Assembly (NCBI GenBank): GCA_014859215.1
Contig: JACUUS010000036.1
Span: forward strand, 1-15,611
From: Dehalococcoidia bacterium
GTDB lineage: Bacteria; Chloroflexota; Dehalococcoidia; SZUA-161
DNA length: 15,611 nt
Direction of reading: 5' to 3'
Shown one piece after another: positions 1-6,992 of the stretch (positions within the stretch are counted from its first letter, which is position 1; each line of letters begins with the position of its first letter). The notes under the pieces are model-generated. The model was given only the letters and a program-made list of their open reading frames with translations. It was not told the origin of the DNA and did not search any database. The position numbers and the translations under genes are program-made.

Positions 1-165
1 CTCGCCGGCCGCCGCTTCTCCCAACCAAAGTCCTCCGTGCTGCTGCATCCGCTCGGCGTGGCTTTTCTGCTGCTGGTAGGTTTGTACGCGAGCTTCAGGT
101 ATTTCAGGCGGGCGGGGGTGAAGTGGAAGGGCAGGGTCTACGAGCAGGAGCAGCCGGTCAAGTAG
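1..165 (+). CDS. Family 2 glycosyltransferase, C-terminal fragment
   Basis: The window opens inside a plus-strand reading frame that runs in frame 1 to a TAG at 163-165. The visible 54 residues contain a hydrophobic stretch (HPLGVAFLLLVGLYASF, about residues 16-32) followed by a basic motif, RRAGVKWKGRVYE. A membrane segment followed by a VxWKGRxY tail is typical of the C-terminus of membrane-associated family 2 glycosyltransferases that modify lipids or carotenoids. The catalytic GT-A domain lies outside the window, so the donor and acceptor cannot be named. The gene converges on the minus-strand UPF0280 gene and overlaps its end by 8 bp, so there is no room for a separate terminator. Another membrane protein with a similar basic tail remains possible. 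Confidence 0.6.
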   Translation, partial: LAGRRFSQPKSSVLLHPLGVAFLLLVGLYASFRYFRRAGVKWKGRVYEQEQPVK

Positions 166-901
166 CCGTATCTTCCTTTTCCAGTTCGGCCAGCCTTATC
201 TGCCCCGAAAGGCCCATGTGGTCGCCGAGGATAATCGCAACCCCGAGAAGGCCCTCTATTCCCCTGGCAAACCCCAGGGCAGGCGAGATATCCGTGGCGG
301 ACTGGACCCGGTTGCATATGGCAGTGGCCGCTGCGTCGGCAAGCGCTGTGGAGCGGCTCATGACGACGACCGCATCCGCTCTGCCGAAGCTCAAAGAATG
401 ACCGACTGTGCCGGAAGAGGTGCAAACGCCGAGGGGAGTATCTTCGGGCCTGATTTCGAACGCTATCTTCCCCGTGAGCGGAGATTCTCCCGCGTATACA
501 CCCATCAAGCGCTTCCTGCGCGTCTTGATGAAAATATCGCCCCCGTTTTCGACGATGACCTCGTCAGAAGAGCGCAGGAGCTCCTTGCCAACCCGCTCGG
601 CGATCACACCGGCCACGGCTGCCATCGGACCTACCCCTGCCAGCGCCGCTGACTCGGCCATTTCCCTGACAATCGAGGGCGCCAGGCGTTCCACGGCAAG
701 CGGCTCGAGGGCAAGGGCGAAAACAGGGTGGGAGTTGATGTACTTCTCGATCTCGCCGCGGTATTTCCTGATTGCGGCAAGGGCTTTGGAGGTGAGATCG
801 TGCTTTGCCCTTATCAGGATATCGGTCTCCTGGATTGTTGCCGTGAAAGAGACCAGGTCCTTATCGCTTACCCAGTGCCTGTACGTCCTGGGCTCGTACA
901 T
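158..901 (-). CDS. UPF0280 (COG2122) ApbE-like protein, likely homocysteine-synthesis accessory
   Basis: This 247-residue protein belongs to the UPF0280/COG2122 family, which has an ApbE-like fold. Visible family features are the N-terminal MYEPRTYR, GVGPMAAVAG at residues 89-98, VENGGDIFIK at 117-126 and a CTSSGTVGHS block at 160-169. I chose the ATG at 901 rather than the one at 937. The MYEPR start is typical of the family, a GGAGGT lies 12 nt upstream inside the end of the ferredoxin gene, and the longer form would overlap that gene by 34 nt. It starts 2 nt after the NIL-ferredoxin stop and is the last gene of the three-gene operon. In methanogens a COG2122 protein has been linked to homocysteine synthesis together with COG1900 and NIL-ferredoxin proteins, particularly when sulfide is scarce. 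That role is transferred here by family and context, and the biochemical reaction is not known to me. Confidence 0.85.
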   Translation of the reverse strand: MYEPRTYRHWVSDKDLVSFTATIQETDILIRAKHDLTSKALAAIRKYRGEIEKYINSHPVFALALEPLAVERLAPSIVREMAESAALAGVGPMAAVAGVIAERVGKELLRSSDEVIVENGGDIFIKTRRKRLMGVYAGESPLTGKIAFEIRPEDTPLGVCTSSGTVGHSLSFGRADAVVVMSRSTALADAAATAICNRVQSATDISPALGFARGIEGLLGVAIILGDHMGLSGQIRLAELEKEDTAT

Positions 902-903
902 CC

Positions 904-1314
904 CTAGAGGCGCACCTCCATGGCGCGCACCGGGCATGCCTTTATGCAGAGCTCACAGGCTATGCATTTGTCTTCCGCGAATACGACTTCCCTGGTAACC
1001 GGTCGAACGCTGAAAGCGTTAACCGGGCATATCGTGACACATGCCCCGCAGTGGGTGCACCTGTCCTCCTTGCGGACCACGTCCTGGATCAGCGACTGCA
1101 GATCGACACCGGTTTCGGCAAGGTAACGCACCGCGTCTTCGTAGTTCTTTTTCTTGCCTGTAAGCTCCAGGACGAGCAGCCCTTCCTCCTTGGGCGTGAT
1201 CGACGCCTTGAGGATATTCAGTTGGAGGTCATAGTCTTTGACAAGCCTGTATATTATCGGCTTGTCCACCAGCCTGTGTGGAAAACGAAGTACGACTTTT
1301 CTTGCTGCGCTCAT
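904..1314 (-). CDS. NIL-domain 2[4Fe-4S] ferredoxin, aspartate-semialdehyde sulfurtransferase iron-sulfur subunit
   Basis: This is a 136-residue fusion of an N-terminal NIL domain (about residues 4-75), a ferredoxin-like fold also found at the end of the methionine importer MetN, and a C-terminal bacterial-type ferredoxin. The ferredoxin part has two complete CxxCxxCxxxCP motifs: C86, C89, C92, C96 and C117, C120, C123, C127. This predicts two [4Fe-4S] clusters in a soluble cytoplasmic protein. It starts 13 nt after the COG1900 stop, with a GAGGAG ribosome-binding site about 8 nt before the ATG, and ends 2 nt before the UPF0280 start. In Methanosarcina the equivalent protein is encoded beside the COG1900 protein, and both are needed to make homocysteine from aspartate semialdehyde and sulfide. 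The ferredoxin probably donates electrons in that step. Domain assignment is firm and the role is inferred from the operon. Confidence 0.9.
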   Translation of the reverse strand: MSAARKVVLRFPHRLVDKPIIYRLVKDYDLQLNILKASITPKEEGLLVLELTGKKKNYEDAVRYLAETGVDLQSLIQDVVRKEDRCTHCGACVTICPVNAFSVRPVTREVVFAEDKCIACELCIKACPVRAMEVRL

Positions 1315-1327
1315 ATCCGGGCTCCTC

Positions 1328-2539
1328 TTACTCCTTGTCCAGCGGTCGCTCTTCGAGCGTCTTGATCACTATGCCTGACTCGGCTCCGGGCAGCGGTGCT
1401 ACGGGCTCCGTCAGGAAAAATTCTCCTTTTCGTATCCAGTCCTTGAGGATATACGCGATTTCCCTCGCCCTGGAATAGCTGGAGAGCGACGCCGTGGGCA
1501 CATCCTTTCCCTGTAATCTGATTTTACCGCTTTTCAGCTCGGCATAGCTAACTTCCCCGAGGATATCCGGTTTGCGCTGCGGGTAGGCATCGGAATAGTC
1601 GATCACCGGCGCCAGTATATCCTGGTCGGTCACGGATGTGTAAATCAGGATCTCTTCGGACAGGATAGGGATAGGGACGCCGATGCCCACAGTCAGGGTG
1701 GCACCGTATCCCAGGAAGCTTGTCCCCACCAGCCACCGGGCCTCCATTTGCTTCAGGTCACCAATCACGGCCAGCGTTCCCCCTCCGCGCCGGGGGACGC
1801 CTTTCTCCGTTCTCAGCGGATTCGGATTGTGCTGCGTGCCGTGCCAGGCCACGTAGCCTGCTCCTCCCCCGAGAAATATCCTGGTCCCGATACCGATTGT
1901 CCTGTAGAGCGGGTCGTTGAGCAGAGGCGAAAGCTGCCCGGACGTAGAGTAGTTGGCATTTCCCAGATTCGCTTTCAGCACTCCCATATAAGTGTAAATC
2001 GTCCTGTCACTGAGATTGACACCCACGTTGTAGTTCTGATAGGCATTGCGGATATTGAACAGGGTCGCCTCGTTCATGCTTGCCAGGTTCGTCCAGGTTT
2101 CCAGCTTCCTGCGGGGATAGCAGTCCGTTCCGTAGGCATTGATTGTGAGCCTGATATCGTGGCCGGCCACGAGCTCTTCAATTACATGCCCTCCGCCATA
2201 GCTGAACTCGCCCGGATGACTTCTGTTACGGGGATCATCTTCGGGCAGCGCGTTGGCGCCGATGAAGATATCGACGGCGGCGATGCCGGTGTAAGCCGGA
2301 ACATCGTTCAAGTGTACCTGCCCGCCTCCGACCTTGATTCTCGGCTTCGAATGCCCCAGGTTCAGGAAGGCCCCGGACGAACACATCGGGCCAAAAGTGC
2401 CGGTCGTTACCACGTCCACTTCCTGCGCGGTCTTCGCCGGCCCCTTCTTCTTCACCAGGTCTATCACCTCTTCGGCGGTGACGACCACGGCCTGGCCCTT
2501 TGCGATCTTTTCGTTGATTTCCTGGATCGTCCTGGTCAT
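1328..2539 (-). CDS. L-aspartate semialdehyde sulfurtransferase (HcyBio/COG1900, DUF39)
   Basis: This 403-residue soluble protein is a full HcyBio (DUF39) domain. In methanogens and many anaerobes the family is proposed to convert aspartate semialdehyde and sulfide to homocysteine, replacing the O-acylhomoserine route. Two cysteines in conserved settings stand out: C53 in FGPMCSSGAF and C140 in YGTDCYPRR. They lie close to the two essential cysteines reported for the Methanosarcina homologue. Glycine-rich motifs KVGGGQVHLND and FLGGGAGYVAWHGTQHN also fit. It lacks the C-terminal CBS pair seen in some archaeal members such as MJ0100. The frame is open to 2620, but the ATG at 2539 is preferred: it is preceded by GGAGC about 8 nt upstream and gives MTRTIQEINEKI, a usual family N-terminus. 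It is the first gene of the operon. The exact enzymatic step rests on the family, not on this sequence. Confidence 0.88.
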   Translation of the reverse strand: MTRTIQEINEKIAKGQAVVVTAEEVIDLVKKKGPAKTAQEVDVVTTGTFGPMCSSGAFLNLGHSKPRIKVGGGQVHLNDVPAYTGIAAVDIFIGANALPEDDPRNRSHPGEFSYGGGHVIEELVAGHDIRLTINAYGTDCYPRRKLETWTNLASMNEATLFNIRNAYQNYNVGVNLSDRTIYTYMGVLKANLGNANYSTSGQLSPLLNDPLYRTIGIGTRIFLGGGAGYVAWHGTQHNPNPLRTEKGVPRRGGGTLAVIGDLKQMEARWLVGTSFLGYGATLTVGIGVPIPILSEEILIYTSVTDQDILAPVIDYSDAYPQRKPDILGEVSYAELKSGKIRLQGKDVPTASLSSYSRAREIAYILKDWIRKGEFFLTEPVAPLPGAESGIVIKTLEERPLDKE

Positions 2540-2816
2540 TTGAAAGCTCCACACAAGATATAATGAAGCGGCCCACTGCTGAGCCAGAGCCATATTGCTC
2601 CAAACCTGATGCATTGTCAACCCGGCCTGAACTCAACAGGGGTCAATTCCAGGCATCACCGGCTTTGAATCCTGGATGAGTATGTTAAAGTAGTATACGA
2701 GGATTTTACAGGGCGCAGAAGGAAGACCTGGCATCTTTTCCACGCCCCGGACCGGTCGGATGAAAGACGGATGGACAACCGGCCGTCGGCATCACAGACA
2801 GAGGGGGGCATGTACA
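2540..2816. other. Divergent intergenic region between homocysteine operon and Cache lipoprotein
   Basis: This 277-nt gap separates two divergently transcribed genes, so it must hold promoters for both. The minus-strand promoter candidate is listed separately. On the plus strand an AT-rich patch around 2676-2703 (GTATGTTAAAGTAGTATACG) could contain a -10, but I find no convincing -35 at the right spacing. Just before the lipoprotein start there are short GGATGAAAGAC / GGATGGACAAC near-repeats and GC-rich dyads. No open frame here resembles a gene. Confidence 0.4.
2592..2620 (-). promoter_or_regulatory. Candidate sigma-70 promoter for the homocysteine operon
   Basis: On the minus strand a perfect TTGACA (2615-2620) is followed after 17 nt by CAATAT (2592-2597). 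The -35 is consensus but the -10 matches only 3 of 6 positions. It would place transcription start roughly 45 nt upstream of the COG1900 ATG. Supporting context: it is the only good -35 in the gap upstream of the operon. Confidence 0.3.
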
Positions 2817-3488
2817 ATGAAGAGACCTGTAATGGTCCTGGCGATCTGCCTGGCATTGTCGGCTGCAGCGGGTTGTGCGCAGACCGCAGAGAGCAACAAG
2901 ATGGACACCCAGATAGGGGCCTCCGCTCTTGCCGCACTGGCAGACAGCATTGTCGGCAGCTATGTGAATTCCATGGAAATCCTGGCGGCGACGCAAGAGG
3001 TCCAGTCCGGGGACTGGGAAGCAATCAGGCCCCTATTGGCAAAGGCAGCGGATCCGGAGAACGCGTTGGTGTGGTATGTCTTGCCGGACGGGACATATTT
3101 TACCGTGGATGAGGGAGAACAGAGCGCCAGCCTTTCGGACCGGCCGTATTTTCCCGGGCTCTTGGCGGGAAACACGGTTATCGGCTACCCGGTGGTCAGC
3201 AAGGCCACCGGAAGGAAATCGGCAGTGGTCGCCGTGCCGATAGTCAGGGAGGGTGAAGTGGCAGGCGGGTTAGGTGCCTCTATCTTCCTGGACGAACTGA
3301 GCAATACTCTGAGCCAGGCACTGGGCCTGCCCGGCGACATGGTGTTCTATGCGGTCAGCCCCGAGGGCGAAGTGGTGCTGCATTCGGACACGGAGATGAT
3401 CATGGCAGATGACCCTGCGCTTTCGGATAACGTCAGGTGGCAGACTTCCTCGCTGACCGGATGGCGTTTTGCCCTGGGCATGAAATAG
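2817..3488 (+). CDS. Cache-domain lipoprotein, solitary extracytoplasmic sensor-like protein
   Basis: This 223-residue protein starts with a basic n-region (MKRP), a hydrophobic stretch (residues 5-15) and a lipobox-like SAAAGC with the lipidated Cys at residue 20. It is predicted to be anchored on the outer face of the membrane. The rest reads as a Cache (PDC-like) ligand-binding domain, with the hallmark DRPYF at 108-112, a preceding VLPDGTYFTVD and a following VAVPIVREGEVAGGLGASIF. A second, smaller sensor half (about 172-223) carries SPEGEVVLHSD. I chose the ATG at 2817 because GAGGGGGG lies about 8 nt upstream and the signal sequence begins there; the frame is open to an ATG at 2760, but the added residues are basic and unlike a signal peptide. 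Cache domains normally precede a kinase, chemoreceptor or cyclase module. Here the protein stops after the sensor and no signalling partner is adjacent. The ligand is unknown. Confidence 0.75.
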   Translation: MKRPVMVLAICLALSAAAGCAQTAESNKMDTQIGASALAALADSIVGSYVNSMEILAATQEVQSGDWEAIRPLLAKAADPENALVWYVLPDGTYFTVDEGEQSASLSDRPYFPGLLAGNTVIGYPVVSKATGRKSAVVAVPIVREGEVAGGLGASIFLDELSNTLSQALGLPGDMVFYAVSPEGEVVLHSDTEMIMADDPALSDNVRWQTSSLTGWRFALGMK

Positions 3489-3574
3489 CCTCCGGTAGGC
3501 GACTGGCAGGCTTGCTTCGGGCACAAAGTACAATACTCTTGACGCTAGTCCCACCCGGAAGCACTGCAAGAACG

Positions 3575-4846
3575 CTACCTGGTAGGGGCAAAACGTGGGG
3601 GCGGTTCCTGGTGAAACCGGGTGTCAACAACGTTCAGCTTATGGAATAGCAGGGAGAACCGGCTCTCAAGGGTGTCCCTGATCGCCTCACGGTTCTCCTC
3701 GGGCAGGCCCCACATTTCCCTCTTGAAACCGCCAAAGCCCTTCTTGCGGGTCTTGTAAATGAACTGCTCCTGGCTGTCCCCGGCTTTTCTCTCGCCGGCG
3801 AACTTCTCGGATATATGCCTGTAGATCCTGTCGCGGAGGTCTTTCGGGAAATCGGGACTGTCGTAGATCAGGTTCTGAAATGCGGTGGCAAGGTGGATTT
3901 CGAGCGTGCCGGCCTCAGGGAACCTGTCGAAGGCCTCGTCGGGCAGGGTAGAGGCGCCGTGCTGCACGACACCCCCCAGCCGGTATTCATCCCGGGCAAC
4001 CCTGGTCAGGGCGCGGATCGTGTCAAAGTCTATCTTCACCTCGGCCATAGACCCGTCTGGCAGGACGACCCCGCCGTGACTTGTACCGGTCTGCACAGAT
4101 ATCTTCGATATTCCTTCGAGGCCCGGTTCCAGCATGCGCAGGTAACCGTTCATGAATGCCCGCAGGTCTTCGACGGTGCTGTTCCTCTTGCCTACCTCGC
4201 CTATTTCTCCCCCGATGGAGATGGTTACCCCGCCGGGCTCTATCGCGCGAATGAACCTGGTCATGTCGGCAGTCACACGGCAATTCATCTCCTGCTGCTG
4301 TTCCAGGTCCGGCCTGGAAAGGTCAACGATCGTGGACGCGTCAATGTCGATGTTGAAGAAACCGGCATCCACCGCTTCCCGGATCAGGTCCTTCATGGCG
4401 CCGGTCTCCTTTTCGGGGTCTTCCCTGTAACGGGACGCGTTCACCTGGAAGTGATCTCCCTGGATGAACACCGGGCCTTTGAAGCCTTCCCTCACCGCTG
4501 CTGCCAGGATACAGACTGCGTATTCGTCGGGACGCTGCCCGGTGTAGCCGATTTCTGAACGCGCTATCTCGAAGATCAAGGCCCCCACCCGATCTTTCAG
4601 AGCGGCGCTGAACACGGACCTGGCGACGTCGTAGGTCAGGCCGCGTATGTTTATCGCGGGCACCGTAAAGGGCTTTTCGGGGCCCTTTGAAGCGGCCATG
4701 TAGATGCCGTGTATGCTTGCCGGGAATACTCCTACAGCCAGCGCGAGTTCGCGGATATACCTGCGGCTTTTCGCCCTGGCCTCACTATCCTCGTCGAAAA
4801 CGGCATGCCTTATAAGGGAATCGATTTTCTCGCCTGTTTCATGCAT
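3575..4846 (-). CDS. Class II (zinc) aldolase, fructose-bisphosphate aldolase-like, with long terminal extensions
   Basis: This 423-residue protein has the class II aldolase TIM-barrel signature. Visible are VPAINIRGLT near residue 62, QGDH with D131/H132, GGEIGEVGKRN at 212-222, GTSHGG with H257, and VVQHGAST with H296. These place the three metal-binding histidines, the catalytic Asp and a metal-binding Glu of the family. It is longer than the usual roughly 285-360 residues, with about 55 extra N-terminal residues and a long, charged C-terminus after about 340. The gene begins 2 nt after the stop of the phosphofructokinase gene. No good Shine-Dalgarno precedes the ATG, so translational coupling is likely. 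The pairing suggests cleavage of the PFK product, fructose 1,6-bisphosphate. Tagatose-bisphosphate or another ketose phosphate cannot be excluded from motifs alone. The loop after H296 reads HGAST rather than the usual HGGSG. Confidence 0.8.
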   Translation of the reverse strand: MHETGEKIDSLIRHAVFDEDSEARAKSRRYIRELALAVGVFPASIHGIYMAASKGPEKPFTVPAINIRGLTYDVARSVFSAALKDRVGALIFEIARSEIGYTGQRPDEYAVCILAAAVREGFKGPVFIQGDHFQVNASRYREDPEKETGAMKDLIREAVDAGFFNIDIDASTIVDLSRPDLEQQQEMNCRVTADMTRFIRAIEPGGVTISIGGEIGEVGKRNSTVEDLRAFMNGYLRMLEPGLEGISKISVQTGTSHGGVVLPDGSMAEVKIDFDTIRALTRVARDEYRLGGVVQHGASTLPDEAFDRFPEAGTLEIHLATAFQNLIYDSPDFPKDLRDRIYRHISEKFAGERKAGDSQEQFIYKTRKKGFGGFKREMWGLPEENREAIRDTLESRFSLLFHKLNVVDTRFHQEPPPRFAPTR

Positions 4847-4848
4847 GA

Positions 4849-5997
4849 TTAGACCATTACACTGACGTTAAGGATGCTGCGGCGCCCATTATAGCGGTCA
4901 GCATCATACTGGGTCACCACATTCACGAGGTTGAGTCTCCCCGTCGCTTCTTCAAGCGGCACAGAGGTAATCTTGCCATTGCGAAGACTGACCATGCGTG
5001 TGAACTCGCCGTTCACTATCAGGTCGACGGCGGCGATACCGAAGTACCTGCCCATCCTCCGGTCGAAGGCCGAGGGAGCGCCGCCCCTCTGGAGATGGCT
5101 GAGGACCATGCTCCGCGTATCAGTCTTGAGCGCGGCGGCGATGCCCTTTGCCACAAAATCGCCGACGCCGCCCAGGGTCTTGTGTCCGAAACTGTCGAGA
5201 GTCTCCCCGAGGACAAACTCGCGTCCGCCGTCAGGCTTCGCACCTTCCGCTACCACTATGATGTTGTACCTGGCCCCTTTATCTCTTTCCTGTCGGATGA
5301 GCTCGTAAACCCTTTCCAGGGAGAAATTGTATTCGGGTATCAGTATTATGAAGGCCCCGCTGGCCTCCCCTCCCTCGAGTGCGAGCCATCCCGCATGCCT
5401 GCCCATCGTCTCGACGACGAAAATCCGCTTGTGAGACCCCGCTGTCGTCCTGAGCCTGTCCACCTCTTCTGTGATAACATTGACGGCCGTGTCAAATCCG
5501 AGCGTATACTCGGTCCCCGGCAGGTCTCTGTCAATCGTCTTCGGTATGCCCACCACATTGACGCCTTCCCAGGAAAGCCTGTAGGCAACTCCCAGCGTAT
5601 CCTCGCCGCCAATCGTGATTAGCGCATCCAGGCCGAGCATCTTGATATTGGAGACGACCTGCTGGGAGCGATTGTTCTTCGGATCATACGGATTCGTTCG
5701 CGAAGTCCCGAGGTAAGTACCGCCGTACCGGTCCCATGTCCTGACGACGTCCTGGGTAAGCAAGACCGGACGCGAAGCATCATAGTTCTGGGGCATATCC
5801 TGCCAGGGATACGGGCTGGAGGAGTCGACATCCATGAGGCCCTTCCATCCGTCCCTGATACCCACCACCTCGTACTCTACACCTCTCTCCCTGGTGAGTC
5901 GCTCGTCTGTGGCGGTCTTCACGACCCACTTGATGGCCGGGTTCAGCCCGGCGCAGTCCCCACCACCCGTCAGGATCCCTATTCTGCTCTTTCTCAT
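4849..5997 (-). CDS. 6-phosphofructokinase with PPi-dependent signature
   Basis: This 382-residue phosphofructokinase family protein has GILTGGGDCAGLNP at its N-terminus, IGGEDT at 129-134, GIPKTIDRDL at 150-159, ETMGRHAGW at 196-204 and HLQRGGAPSAFDR at 301-313. Two positions distinguish donor use in this family. The residue equivalent to Gly104 of the E. coli ATP enzyme is Asp here (D133 in GGED), and the residue equivalent to Gly124 is Lys (K153 in PKTID). Asp plus Lys is the PPi-PFK pattern, which would make the step reversible. The usual TIDND is TIDRD here, with both catalytic Asp kept and the intervening Asn replaced by Arg (R157). I chose the ATG at 5997 because GGAG lies 9 nt upstream; a TTG at 6003 would be too close to it. 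Donor specificity is a prediction. Confidence 0.88.
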   Translation of the reverse strand: MRKSRIGILTGGGDCAGLNPAIKWVVKTATDERLTRERGVEYEVVGIRDGWKGLMDVDSSSPYPWQDMPQNYDASRPVLLTQDVVRTWDRYGGTYLGTSRTNPYDPKNNRSQQVVSNIKMLGLDALITIGGEDTLGVAYRLSWEGVNVVGIPKTIDRDLPGTEYTLGFDTAVNVITEEVDRLRTTAGSHKRIFVVETMGRHAGWLALEGGEASGAFIILIPEYNFSLERVYELIRQERDKGARYNIIVVAEGAKPDGGREFVLGETLDSFGHKTLGGVGDFVAKGIAAALKTDTRSMVLSHLQRGGAPSAFDRRMGRYFGIAAVDLIVNGEFTRMVSLRNGKITSVPLEEATGRLNLVNVVTQYDADRYNGRRSILNVSVMV

Positions 5998-6011
5998 CTC
6001 CAACTTCTCCA

Positions 6012-6035
6012 GTCACGGGCCTGCCGCCCGTCGAC
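6012..6035 (-). promoter_or_regulatory. Stem-loop in the leader of the phosphofructokinase gene
   Basis: On the minus strand, ACGGGC pairs with GCCCGT around a GGCAG loop (6015-6031). Outer GTC/GAC pairing extends it past one bulged base. It ends a few nucleotides before the GGAG that precedes the PFK start. It could influence translation or be a protein operator. The 6004-6125 gap also has an AT-rich stretch (about 6046-6085) that probably holds the promoter, but no clear -35/-10 pair. Confidence 0.35.
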
Positions 6036-6125
6036 AAGTCTATCCCCAATGATAAAACCTTGAGATAAAGAAATCATAAAATGGAACGTGGAAACGCGAA
6101 AAAAACTGTTACATTCGGGGGAGGG

Positions 6126-6992
6126 CTAATCGAGGATGATTTCCCCGCTTCTTCCTCCGCTCTTCCGGACCAGGCGAATACCGTCTATACGCATTGTCCG
6201 GTCCACAGCCTTACACATATCATACACTGTCAACGCGGAAACCGCCACAGCGGTCAGGGCCTCCATCTCGACTCCGGTCTGGGCGGAAGTTTTCACTGTC
6301 GCTGTTATGTCAACCAGCGAATTCTCCCGGTCCAGTTCCAGCTTCACATCGACAGCGGAAAGCGGCAGCGGGTGGCACAGCGGCACCAGGTGAGGGGTCT
6401 GCTTTGAGGCCATTACGCCCGCAATCTGGGCAACGGCCAGGACATTCCCCTTTCTCATCTCGCCCCGGCCGATCATCTCAAGCGTCTCCGGCTTCATGGC
6501 GACGCTGCCTTTGGCGGTTGCGACCCGTTCCGTCACCGGCTTGGCGGTTACGTCAACCATGTGGACCCGGCCTTCCTCGTCAAAGTGAGTCGGGCGGGAA
6601 GCATCTTCGACTATGCCTGCCATTTCATTCGCCAGGCTGTTGGCGCGCTCGTTTTCCGGGTGCCCTGCATGACCCCTTATCCACTCGAAGTTCACCTTGC
6701 GTTCGGACACCAGCCTGTCCAGGGCGGTCCACAGGTCCAGGTTTACCTTGCGCTTCCAGCCCTGGGTCATCGTATTGACCAGATACTGGCTGTCCGTGCT
6801 CACGGTGACTGCCTCGCCGGGGCGAGTACGCTCCAGGCCCTTGATAGCGGCCGTTATTTCCATCCGGTTGCTGGTTGTCCTATCCTCGCGCCCCTTCAGC
6901 TCCTCGCTGACACCGTTGCGGACGATGATTGCTGCCCAACCTCCCGGACCGGGGTTTCCCAGGCATGCTCCATCAGTGTGAATAGTAATCAT
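6126..6992 (-). CDS. rnhA/moaC: RNase HI-MoaC fusion (ribonuclease HI / cyclic pyranopterin monophosphate synthase)
   Basis: This 288-residue frame joins two complete enzymes. Residues 1-127 are ribonuclease HI, which cleaves RNA in RNA-DNA hybrids: D7 in HTDGACLGNPGPGG, E45 in SNRMEITAA, D67 in STDSQY and H108 in RGHAGHPENER. The fourth carboxylate, Asp134 of the E. coli enzyme, is Asn here (N118). Residues about 140-288 are MoaC, the second step of molybdopterin synthesis: HMVDVTAKPVTER, a LVPLCHPLPLS active-site loop, TGVEMEALTA, VYDMCKAVD and a KSGGRSGE tail. No stop or frameshift lies between them and the linker is about 15 residues. The ATG directly abuts the moaA stop (zero spacing), so coupling with moaA is expected. 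MoaC belongs next to MoaA, while the RNase H partner has no obvious functional link. Both halves look intact apart from N118. Confidence 0.93.
   Translation of the reverse strand: MITIHTDGACLGNPGPGGWAAIIVRNGVSEELKGREDRTTSNRMEITAAIKGLERTRPGEAVTVSTDSQYLVNTMTQGWKRKVNLDLWTALDRLVSERKVNFEWIRGHAGHPENERANSLANEMAGIVEDASRPTHFDEEGRVHMVDVTAKPVTERVATAKGSVAMKPETLEMIGRGEMRKGNVLAVAQIAGVMASKQTPHLVPLCHPLPLSAVDVKLELDRENSLVDITATVKTSAQTGVEMEALTAVAVSALTVYDMCKAVDRTMRIDGIRLVRKSGGRSGEIILD

Noticed and set aside
1748..2563. Plus-strand open frame of 271 codons
   Set aside because: Antisense to the COG1900 gene, with no recognisable motif or ribosome-binding site.
2656..3024. Minus-strand open frame facing the Cache lipoprotein
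   Set aside because: Overlaps the signal peptide and N-terminus of the lipoprotein in antisense; Ser/Pro/Arg-rich composition typical of a shadow frame.
3815..4558. Plus-strand open frame of 247 codons
   Set aside because: Antisense to the class II aldolase whose catalytic motifs are clear; no protein features of its own.
6104..6128. Possible terminator after the RNase HI-MoaC gene
   Set aside because: A run of seven T on the minus strand is present, but the only preceding pairing is a short GGGG/CCCC stem with a very large loop. It is not a convincing intrinsic terminator.
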